Source: Bog-950 sp964620645 (lineage in GTDB: Bacteria; Bacteroidota; Bacteroidia; Chitinophagales; LD1). Taken from it: a DNA stretch of 21,349 nucleotides. The stretch is taken from positions 1-21,349 of the forward strand of contig CAZUHU010000048.1 of the NCBI GenBank assembly GCA_964620645.1, read 5' to 3'. This document shows positions 15,132 through 21,349 of this stretch, in pieces (the stretch's first letter is position 1; each line of letters begins with the position of its first letter). The notes beneath the pieces were generated by a model. It was not told the origin of the DNA, searched no databases, and was given only the letters and a program-made list of their open reading frames with translations. Position numbers and translations under genes: made by a program.

Positions 15132-16766
15132 CTGTGTACATCCGCCGGCATCAGTTACCGAAAGTGTGTAAACAGTTGTAGTTAATGGATTGGCCGATGG
15201 CGTTAACGTATTGGCGCCTGACAGTGTGCCCGCAGGTGACCATGAGTACGTATAACTACCTGCAGCCGGGTTAACTGAGCCGTTTAGTACCGTTGTTTGG
15301 TTAGCACAAATAGTAGCATTGCTGCCCGCATCAACTGTAAAACTTGCAGTAGCTACTGTAACCGTTGCAGTTGCTGACACGGTGCAACCAACAGTTGAAG
15401 TATAAGTAACAGTATAGGAAGTAGTGCTTGCCGGTGAAACCGTGGCAGTTGCGTTGTTTCCCAAGCCGTTGCTCCAGCTAAATGTACCGCCTGATGGAGT
15501 AGGGTTGGCTGTTAACGTGGCAGTAGCACCTGCACAAATGCTTGGCGAGTTTACGGTTAGCGTTGGGTTAGGTGTAATTTGTATACTCTGTGAACTTACA
15601 TCAGTACAACCCGTTGCTGAAGTAACAGTTAGTGAAATAAGGTAAGTGCCCGGAGAGTTATAGGTATGCGTACCGGGGTTCTGTGCATTGCTTGTTGTTC
15701 CATCCCCAAAATTCCACGACCATGATGTTGCGCCTATGCTGTTATTTACAATAGTTGTTGTGCCGCTATTGCCGCAAAAGGTGCCCGGTGAGGCCGTAAA
15801 TGATGAGGTGGGCGCCATTTGAAAGGTGCTTCCCGCCCAACTGAAATTCCAGCCGCTATTGTTTACATCAAAGTTGTCAATAAGTATGGCGTAGGTTTGG
15901 CCTGCTGTAACGTTTATTGGTTGAGACATTTCACCGGTAGCTCCGCCTGTGGCTGTTGTTCCGCAAGCCCCGGTTCCGGCCGGTGACATGCCAATAGTAC
16001 TGCCACCTGAAAAGTTGTAGTTGTAATTGCAGCATAAGGTAACGGGTGCGGCGCAACCACCGGTTATGTTATAAACCGCCCAATCCAATTCAGTGCTGGG
16101 GTTGGTAGGTGTAGCGCTCCATTGCAGGCTTCCACTCGTGCCCGGCGTAAATGCATACCACACTGAAGCCCCCGCTATACCTGTAAAACAGTTAGGTGTA
16201 AAACCACCGCTTGCTACAGTTGACCCCAACGTAAAATTGGAAAGGTCGCACACGTTTGTAGCTGTGGCGCAGCTAGTACCCGGAGCAGGTGGAGGGGTGG
16301 CAGAAGTAATGCAGATTTGGAAGTTTCCGTTAGCGCCAAAGGCACTTACCTCTACCCATACCTGGGTGCCGGTGGCCAACGATTGTGTAACAAAAGCTGA
16401 ATCGGTAGGGGTGCTGCCAATATCGCAATATGCGCCATTACCTGTTAAAGTACCGCAACCGCCGGTAAAAACGGCAACTCCCACAGTTTGTGCAGCAGGT
16501 GCCCCGGTAGGCCTAACGGTTATAGTATTTATGTTCCCATTGGTAATAAAAGTAAACCACACATCATTGGTCCAGTTAGCCTGTCCGCATATGGGGGCGC
16601 CCCACGCTGTTGAAGTAGCGCCGATGTTGTTGCCGTTAATACAAACGCTGCCCGAAGCCGGTATTACAATAGGGGTGGCGTTTAGGCAATCATCATTTAA
16701 AGGCTGGGCAACAACAAAACTTATAGAAACTGCTAAAAAACAGAGAGTAGAAATTAGCTTGTTCAT
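15077..16766 (-). CDS. N-terminal part of giant T9SS protein, 3' end cut by scaffold gap
   Basis: 563 complete codons before the gap. Signal peptide MNKLISTLCFLAVSISFVVA (1-20, cleavage before QPLNDDC); a first beta-sandwich domain opening with NDDCLNATPI (about 22-155); a second domain of similar type with SCATATNVCDLSNF and ILIDNFDVNNSGWNFSW (about 160-330); a PKD domain (about 335-410, with SWSWNFGDGTTSNAQNPGTHTY); then two Ig-like modules opening SICAGATATL and ATICANQTTVL (about 412-563). No sorting domain or stop is present, as expected if the gene continues across the gap into the minus-strand frame at 10753-14976. Joined in that way the protein is 1952 aa. The start ATG is at 16764-16766. 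The gene is divergent from icd, and no convincing promoter is seen; TAAGTTTA (minus strand, 16790-16797) is one mismatch from the -7 consensus. Confidence 0.88.
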
Positions 16767-16930
16767 GTAAAACTTTAGAGCGTCTAAATTAAACTTAACA
16801 ATTGACTTTACCGCGAAAAACTTTCAACTGATAATAGACCCCGGATAATGTAAAAGTGTTGCATTTGACCACCGCAATTTTACCCCCTTTTACCGCTTTA
16901 TTTGTGGATAAGCTCAAAAGTTGCAAAGGT

Positions 16931-16944
16931 GGCACCAAAGTGCC
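16931..16944 (+). promoter_or_regulatory. Small hairpin upstream of icd
   Basis: GGCAC-CAAA-GTGCC, followed after CTGC by TTTTTG. It may be an operator, if transcription of icd starts from the element at 16984, or a leader hairpin if it starts farther upstream (TTTATTTG, 16897-16904, one mismatch from consensus). The 254-bp divergent region 16767-17020 contains no ORF that I consider real. Confidence 0.3.
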
Positions 16945-16983
16945 CTGCTTTTTGTTCTCATTTTACTTTTTAGATAAATAATT

Positions 16984-16991
16984 TAGGTTTG
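16984..16991 (+). promoter_or_regulatory. Putative -7 element of icd
   Basis: TAGGTTTG matches TAnnTTTG exactly and lies 29 bp before the icd ATG. The nearest TTTG upstream (16951-16954) is 29 bp away, too far for a standard -33 element, so the assignment is tentative. Confidence 0.4.
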
Positions 16992-17020
16992 CCACCACTC
17001 TAAACCAAAAAACTAAACTC

Positions 17021-18349
17021 ATGGGAGAAAAAATTACTGTCAGCCGCGGAAAATTGAAAGTGCCTGATAATCCCGTTATACCATTTATAGAAGGTGACGG
17101 AACAGGTCCGGACATTTGGCGCGCATCGGTGCGCGTTATTGATGCCGCCGTTGAAAAAGCCTACAAAGGCAAAAAGAAGATTGAATGGAAGGAAGTTTTA
17201 GCGGGTGAAAAGAGCTTTAATAAAACAGGAAACTGGCTTCCGGATGAAACGCTGGATGCTTTTCGCGAATACCTTGTTGGTATTAAAGGCCCTCTTACCA
17301 CGCCTGTTGGTGGTGGCATACGTTCATTAAACGTTGCCCTGCGCCAGATACTGGACCTTTATGTTTGTTTGCGTCCGGTACGCTACTATACCGGAACTCC
17401 TTCACCGGTTAAAAGGCCGGAGGCTGTGGATATGGTTATCTTCCGTGAAAACACCGAGGATATTTATGCCGGTATTGAATTTAAAGGCGGCAGCGATGAA
17501 GCCCTTGAAATACTGAAGTTTTTGAAACGCAAGTTTGAGAAAGACTTCGGTAAAATCCGTTTCGGCGATAAGAAGAAAGGCAAGGAATATTTAAAGGTTG
17601 CCAAGTTAAAGGAAGAGGATCCTGAAACCTGTGTGGGCCTTGGTATTAAACCGGTATCACGCATCGGTTCGCAGCGCTTAATCCGCTCTGCAATTGAGTA
17701 TGCTATCCGCCATAAGCGCAAGTCGCTTACGCTGGTACACAAAGGCAACATTATGAAGTTTACCGAAGGCGCTTTCCGCGATTGGGGTTACCAATTAGCT
17801 GAAAAGGAGTTTGGTGCTGAAACTTATACCTGGAACCAATGGGAAGTTACCAAGAAAGCAAAAGGCGAAGGTGCTGCTAATGAAGAAATGAAAGCAGCCC
17901 AGGCGGCAGGTAAAGTAATAGTGAAGGATTCTATTGCCGATATTACCTTACAGCAGGTGCTTACCCGCCCTGATGATTTTGATGTTATTGCCACCCTTAA
18001 CCTTAATGGCGATTACCTTAGCGATGCATTGGCGGCACAGGTGGGCGGCATAGGTATTGCACCGGGTGCAAACATTAACTACGTAACAGGCCACGCTATT
18101 TTTGAAGCTACCCACGGCACCGCGCCTAAGTATGCTAACCTTGATAAGGTTAATCCAGGCTCAGTAGTGCTTTCGGGCGCCATGATGCTGGAATACCTTG
18201 GTTGGGACAGCGCTGCAAAACTGATTCATGCAGGTTTGGAAAATGCTATTGCCAACAAGCGCGTTACTTACGACTTTGCCCGCTTAATGGAAGGCGCTAC
18301 TGAAATTAAGTGTAGCGAGTTTGCAGATGAAATAATCAAGAGCTTTTAA
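17021..18349 (+). CDS. icd: Isocitrate dehydrogenase, NADP-type
   Basis: TCA-cycle enzyme that oxidises isocitrate to 2-oxoglutarate and CO2. The 442-aa protein aligns from memory throughout with homodimeric E. coli-type ICDH. Substrate residues are visible in RSLNVALRQ (Ser102, equivalent to phosphorylatable Ser113 of E. coli, and Arg108), LRPVRYY (Arg118, Arg121), RENTEDIYAG (Tyr149) and VHKGNIMK (Lys241). Metal-binding Asp331 and Asp335 lie in NGDYLSDALAAQ. NADP preference is indicated by GTAPKYA (Lys370-Tyr371), Val377, and YDFAR (Tyr417, Arg421), matching the E. coli 2'-phosphate contacts. Relative to E. coli there are about 20 extra residues around 180-205 (a Lys/Glu-rich stretch), in the region near the dimer clasp. 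A single gene with its own terminator; no aceK-like kinase gene is seen nearby. Confidence 0.97.
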   Translation: MGEKITVSRGKLKVPDNPVIPFIEGDGTGPDIWRASVRVIDAAVEKAYKGKKKIEWKEVLAGEKSFNKTGNWLPDETLDAFREYLVGIKGPLTTPVGGGIRSLNVALRQILDLYVCLRPVRYYTGTPSPVKRPEAVDMVIFRENTEDIYAGIEFKGGSDEALEILKFLKRKFEKDFGKIRFGDKKKGKEYLKVAKLKEEDPETCVGLGIKPVSRIGSQRLIRSAIEYAIRHKRKSLTLVHKGNIMKFTEGAFRDWGYQLAEKEFGAETYTWNQWEVTKKAKGEGAANEEMKAAQAAGKVIVKDSIADITLQQVLTRPDDFDVIATLNLNGDYLSDALAAQVGGIGIAPGANINYVTGHAIFEATHGTAPKYANLDKVNPGSVVLSGAMMLEYLGWDSAAKLIHAGLENAIANKRVTYDFARLMEGATEIKCSEFADEIIKSF

Positions 18350-18378
18350 TAGCTAACGATTAAGTTACATACAAAAAG

Positions 18379-18400
18379 CCCCGGTTATTTCCGGGGTTTT
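18379..18400 (+). terminator. Intrinsic terminator of icd
   Basis: CCCCGG (18379-18384), loop TTATTT, CCGGGG (18391-18396), then TTTTGCTTTT. It starts 30 bp after the icd stop. Confidence 0.88.
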
Positions 18401-18420
18401 GCTTTTGTAGTAAATGCAAA

Positions 18421-18442
18421 GCCCTCAGGCAGGCCCGAGGGT
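18421..18442 (-). terminator. Probable terminator of the DUF4476 gene
   Basis: CCCTC (18422-18426) pairs with GAGGG (18437-18441), with an inner GGC/GCC stem separated by a mismatch. It lies 28 bp beyond the stop at 18470. The T-run is better on the plus strand (GTTTTTGC) than on the minus strand (TTTGCATTTAC), so it may work in both directions between the convergent genes. Confidence 0.6.
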
Positions 18443-18469
18443 TTTTGCTATATATGAAGAGAGAGTTGT

Positions 18470-19249
18470 TTAGCGCATTGCCAGGTAATCGTTCAGGTTA
18501 TCTACACTGCTGCTGAAAGTAAAACCATTGTTAACCAGGTAATAGTTGTTTTGGTCTAAAGTTTTAGGGTAGGCCAGTTTGGCAACTTCCAGTTTGTAAC
18601 TTTCGAAAGTGAACAGATCCATCAGTTCTAATACCTGTTGAGAAGTAAAGTAGTTGTAACCCAACGCCTGCTTAAATATGCTCAGTTTGGTGCTTTCAAA
18701 AGTGCCGTTGTTAATGGTTTGTTTCAGTTGGCAGAAAGCTGCACCATTCATTGGCAGTGGGCCGGCAGGCACAAAAGGCTGGCAGTGATCATCCTGATTA
18801 CCGGTATTGCAGGTAACAACATCGGCACCGCCGGGTTGGTAAGTAGGGCCCTGTAATATGGCGGGCTTACCTGAAGCACTCAAAGATACAATGCGATCGA
18901 ACATAACTTTTTGTATATCGCTGTAAACAGTAACAAACGATTCGCTGTTAGGGCTTAGTGTAATGTAGCCACGGAAAGCGTTATCCATGGTTTCGTAACC
19001 CCACGAGTTATCAATGCGGTAAACCTGAATAAAGTGTTGGCCATCGCTTAAGTTGCCCAGTTTGGCAATGTTGCTTACGCCTCCGGCTTCGCGGCCGTCA
19101 ATAATTACACGAAAAGGGGCATTATCCATTAAGCGCAGGTTTAAAACGTTACCTGCATGGTAGGCATTAGCCAATTGCAGCGAAAGCAGCAATACCATTA
19201 AACTTAGTAGCTTTTTTAATGCTGCAGCGGAAGTAGATATACGTTTCAT
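18470..19249 (-). CDS. Secreted DUF4476 domain protein
   Basis: 259-aa exported protein of unknown function. I choose ATG 19247-19249 rather than the upstream TTG at 19267, because a strong GAGGAGGA sits 8 nt before this ATG while the TTG lies next to that sequence. With this start the protein opens MKRISTSAAALKKLLSLMVL and has a signal peptide cleaved after about residue 29 (ANA before YHAG), with no lipobox cysteine. The N-terminal beta-rich half (about 30-130, with FRVIIDGREAGG and YRIDNSWGYETMDNAFRGY) looks like a small Ig/PEGA-like fold. The C-terminal DUF4476 helical domain (about 165-255) carries PMNGAAFCQLKQTI, ALGYNYFTSQQVLELMDLF and LAYPKTLD. The family is common in Bacteroidota secreted proteins and has no assigned activity. 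The gene is divergent from dnaG. Confidence 0.9.
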   Translation of the reverse strand: MKRISTSAAALKKLLSLMVLLLSLQLANAYHAGNVLNLRLMDNAPFRVIIDGREAGGVSNIAKLGNLSDGQHFIQVYRIDNSWGYETMDNAFRGYITLSPNSESFVTVYSDIQKVMFDRIVSLSASGKPAILQGPTYQPGGADVVTCNTGNQDDHCQPFVPAGPLPMNGAAFCQLKQTINNGTFESTKLSIFKQALGYNYFTSQQVLELMDLFTFESYKLEVAKLAYPKTLDQNNYYLVNNGFTFSSSVDNLNDYLAMR

Positions 19250-19257
19250 AATTTGGG

Positions 19258-19265
19258 TCCTCCTC
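19258..19265 (-). promoter_or_regulatory. Strong Shine-Dalgarno sequence deciding the DUF4476 start
   Basis: GAGGAGGA on the minus strand, 8 nt before ATG 19249. It is the only strong Shine-Dalgarno motif that I see before a gene in this window, which is unusual for Bacteroidota. Confidence 0.75.
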
Positions 19266-19284
19266 AATTTTTTAGTTATTCAAT

Positions 19285-19336
19285 GTTTAACGGTATGATT
19301 GAAAAAAGCTTTTCGGGTTTAGTGCTGCCGTTAAAC
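19285..19336. repeat. Spaced 9-bp inverted repeat upstream of the DUF4476 gene
   Basis: GTTTAACGG (19285-19293) and its exact reverse complement CCGTTAAAC (19328-19336), 34 bp apart, with the 10-bp palindrome AAAAGCTTTT between them. This may be a pair of regulator half-sites or a hairpin in the DUF4476 leader. The rest of the 217-bp divergent gap (19250-19466) holds a GGCAT/ATGCC inverted repeat (19422-19438) and no gene. Confidence 0.45.
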
Positions 19337-19448
19337 AGGATGGCCAGAATTGGCTGAAACGCAGTGCCGGCAAGGGTTTGGGGCGAATGCTAAAAAGTGT
19401 AAAAGCCCGTAATCAGCACATGGCATAAGCAGTATGCCCTAAAAATTT

Positions 19449-19456
19449 TACCTTCG
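19449..19456 (+). promoter_or_regulatory. Candidate -7 element just before dnaG
   Basis: TACCTTCG, one mismatch from TAnnTTTG, ends 10 bp before the dnaG ATG. If used, the transcript would have a leader of only a few bases. No clear -33 TTTG is visible; the GGCAT/ATGCC inverted repeat (19422-19438) lies just upstream. Confidence 0.35.
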
Positions 19457-19466
19457 GCAGCCCAAA

Positions 19467-21349
19467 ATGATTTCTAAAGCCACCATACAGCGCATTACCG
19501 AAGAAGCCCGTGTTGAGGACGTGGTGGGAGAGTTTGTAAATCTGAAAAAGCGGGGGGCTAATCTTTTAGGCTTATGCCCCTTTCACAACGAAAAAACGCC
19601 TTCGTTTAATGTAAACCCGGCGCGAAACATTTACAAATGTTTCGGTTGCGGTAAGGCAGGTGGCCCCATCAACTTTTTGATGGACTACCAGCAGTTAAGC
19701 TACCCCGATGCTTTGAAATACCTGGCCAAGCGGTACAATATTGAAATTGAGGAAGACCAGGTAAGCGAAGAAGACAAGCGCGAGGAACTGGAGAAGCATA
19801 ACCTTACGGAGAGTATTTTAATTGCCAACTCTTTTGCGCAAAAGTTCTTTACCGATTACATGCTGAATAACGAAAACGGCAGGATTGGTTTAGCGTATTT
19901 TAAAGAGCGTGGGTTTAATAAGCAAACCATTGAAAAGTTTCAGTTAGGGTTTGCGCCAGATGGTGGGGATAGTTTAACCAAGGAAGCCCTTAAAGCGGGC
20001 TACCAATTAGATATTTTAAAGAAGGCCGGCCTTACTTCGCCTAAGGAAAATTCGCAATACGATTTCTTTCGCAACCGGGTTATGTTTCCTATACACAGCC
20101 TTACGGGCAAGGTGGTAGGTTTTGGCGGGCGTATAATGGTGAAGGACGAGAAGGCGCCTAAATACGTTAATACTCCTGAAAGCGAAGTTTACCAAAAGAG
20201 CAAAATCCTATACGGTGCCTATTTTGCCAAAAACGAAATACGCAAAAAAGATGAGTGCCTGTTGGTAGAGGGCTACACAGATGTGATCTCTCTTTCACAG
20301 GCGGGCATCGAAAACGCGGTGGCCTCATCGGGCACTGCGCTTACTATGGAGCAGATACGTTTGATAAAGCGTATGACCCCCAACATTACCATGCTTTATG
20401 ATGGTGATGTTGCCGGTATAAAAGCGGCGCTGCGCGGAACGGATTTGATTTTGGAGGAAGGGATGAATGTGCGCATAGTGGTATTGCCCGATGCGGAAGA
20501 CCCCGACAGCTACGTGCGCAAAGTTGGCGCCGAAGCCCTGCAAAAATTTGTGCGCGAAAACCGCAAGGACCTCATTCTGTTTAAGACCATGCTTTTTGCG
20601 GCCGAGGCGAAGAACGACCCCATTAAGAAAGCAGAACTGATAAGGGATATAATTGAGAGTATTGGCAAAATACCTGACCCCATTCATCGCTCGGTGTACG
20701 TAAAGGAGTGTTCGCAATTGTTTGACATGAGCGAGCAGCTGCTGATTACAGAGGTTAATAAACTGCGCAGAAAGAAAAGCCAGGACAAAACCGCCCCACG
20801 GGTTGAGGACCTGCCCAGAGAAGAAAATGACATAACCAATGCTGCGCATAAAGAACAGTTGCAGCAACAGCCATCCTCAACAGCAGTGGTGCTGGAAAAA
20901 GAGGTTACCCGCCTGCTGCTTGATTTCGGCAGTTGGAAGGTGGCTATGGATGAAGGTGATGTTACCGTAACCGCTTATATTTTGGAAGAACTGGAAGGAG
21001 TGGAACTGGAAACACCGAAGTATAAATACGTAGTAGATTACATACGCAGGGAGTTTGCGGAGGGCAATGTTTACGACGATAAGTTTTACCTGGGCCACGA
21101 TGATGAGCGCATTGCCAAAACAGCTATTGAACTGTTAACAAGTCCTTATTCTACCAGCGACAATTGGTGGAACCGTTACAAAATTGTGGTGCCTGAAAAG
21201 AAGACTACGTTTATTAAGGATATACAAAGCACGGTTACCCGTTTAAAGCAATTTATAAGCCAGCGAGAGCTTAAAAAAGTAGATCAACTGATTAAGGAAG
21301 CCAAAGAATTTGAAGAAATTCAGCGACTGATGAAACTGAAAATGGCACT
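19467..21349 (+). CDS. dnaG: DNA primase DnaG, 3' end cut by the window
   Basis: Replicative primase that makes RNA primers on the lagging strand with the DnaB helicase. I translated 627 codons from ATG 19467 to the window edge with no stop, so the C-terminus is missing. Visible are the N-terminal zinc finger CPFH...CFGC (Cys37, His40, Cys58, Cys61); the catalytic core with the conserved YDFFRNRVMFPI and GFGGR segments (199-222); and the Toprim domain with LVEGYTDV (Glu269), YDGDVAG (Asp312, Asp314) and PDAEDPDSY (341-349). The family-typical LPEGKDPD reads LPDAEDPD here. A Gln/Ser/Pro-rich linker (about 440-475) leads into a helical helicase-binding region (about 476-627). Bacteroidota primases are usually about 650 aa, so only a short piece is likely lost. 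The antisense frames over it are shadows. Confidence 0.95.
   Translation, partial: MISKATIQRITEEARVEDVVGEFVNLKKRGANLLGLCPFHNEKTPSFNVNPARNIYKCFGCGKAGGPINFLMDYQQLSYPDALKYLAKRYNIEIEEDQVSEEDKREELEKHNLTESILIANSFAQKFFTDYMLNNENGRIGLAYFKERGFNKQTIEKFQLGFAPDGGDSLTKEALKAGYQLDILKKAGLTSPKENSQYDFFRNRVMFPIHSLTGKVVGFGGRIMVKDEKAPKYVNTPESEVYQKSKILYGAYFAKNEIRKKDECLLVEGYTDVISLSQAGIENAVASSGTALTMEQIRLIKRMTPNITMLYDGDVAGIKAALRGTDLILEEGMNVRIVVLPDAEDPDSYVRKVGAEALQKFVRENRKDLILFKTMLFAAEAKNDPIKKAELIRDIIESIGKIPDPIHRSVYVKECSQLFDMSEQLLITEVNKLRRKKSQDKTAPRVEDLPREENDITNAAHKEQLQQQPSSTAVVLEKEVTRLLLDFGSWKVAMDEGDVTVTAYILEELEGVELETPKYKYVVDYIRREFAEGNVYDDKFYLGHDDERIAKTAIELLTSPYSTSDNWWNRYKIVVPEKKTTFIKDIQSTVTRLKQFISQRELKKVDQLIKEAKEFEEIQRLMKLKMA

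Noticed and set aside
14884..15171. Open frame running through the N gap on the plus strand, and the minus-strand frame extending through the gap to 14952
   Set aside because: Both exist only because Ns are read as open. The RITLRLP tail beyond the gap is the 55-bp duplicate read in the wrong frame.
16093..16770. Plus-strand open frame of 225 codons
   Set aside because: It is antisense to the N-terminal part of the giant T9SS protein. The Thr/Val/Gly-rich codons of that protein give long open antisense frames; no recognisable domain.
19265..19267. TTG start for the DUF4476 gene
   Set aside because: It sits next to the GAGGAGGA sequence that serves the ATG at 19249, and the signal peptide is better formed from that ATG.
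20325..20867. Minus-strand open frame of 180 codons
   Set aside because: Antisense to dnaG, which is recognisable by conserved motifs along its whole length.

Overview
The window looks like chromosomal DNA of a Bacteroidota bacterium, probably from a metagenome-assembled or draft genome. The evidence is: two giant secreted proteins ending in the gliding-motility-associated (type B) type IX secretion (T9SS) sorting domain; a third secreted protein with a type A T9SS tail; promoter elements of the Bacteroidota form TAnnTTTG; an almost general absence of Shine-Dalgarno sequences; and the DUF4476 and choice-of-anchor L families, which are typical of the phylum. I cannot fix the order; Chitinophagales or a related environmental lineage would fit. 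There are no tRNA or rRNA genes, transposases, integrases, CRISPR arrays or phage genes. The layout is ordinary chromosome, with secreted accessory proteins set among housekeeping genes.

Region by region: (1) 69-638, thymidine kinase on the minus strand. (2) 744-3065, a probable two-gene plus-strand operon: an unrecognised 220-aa protein, then a membrane-anchored L,D-transpeptidase. (3) 3157-5094, a minus-strand secreted protein related to peptide-N-glycosidase F, converging on the transpeptidase gene across an elaborate palindrome. (4) 5313-6647, creD, with a clear Bacteroidota promoter overlapped by a perfect 17-bp palindromic operator. (5) 6892-16766, two consecutive minus-strand genes for giant surface or secreted proteins built from SprB, PKD/Ig-like, Calx-beta and jelly-roll-like modules. 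The second is split by a 100-N scaffold gap. (6) 17021-18349, NADP-type isocitrate dehydrogenase. (7) 18470-19249, a secreted DUF4476 protein. (8) 19467 to the window end, DNA primase dnaG, complete at its start but cut by the window edge.

The main structural observation is at the gap. An exact 55-bp sequence ends the left contig (14922-14976) and starts the right one (15077-15131), with exactly 100 Ns between. Collapsing the duplicate and the Ns removes 155 bp and brings the two open frames into register as one ORF of 1952 codons. The two apparent genes are therefore most simply one gene artificially split by scaffolding. The joined protein would start with a signal peptide and end with a T9SS tail.

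Functionally, the secreted proteins (PNGase F-like enzyme, two SprB-repeat adhesin-like proteins, DUF4476 protein) and the envelope genes (L,D-transpeptidase, CreD) point to cell-surface biology. tdk, icd and dnaG are independent housekeeping genes. I did not find convincing evidence for a wholly new multi-gene system. The items most worth a second look are the creD operator, the palindrome at 3096-3152, the PNGase F homologue, the gap-spanning adhesin and the uncharacterised protein at 744-1406.
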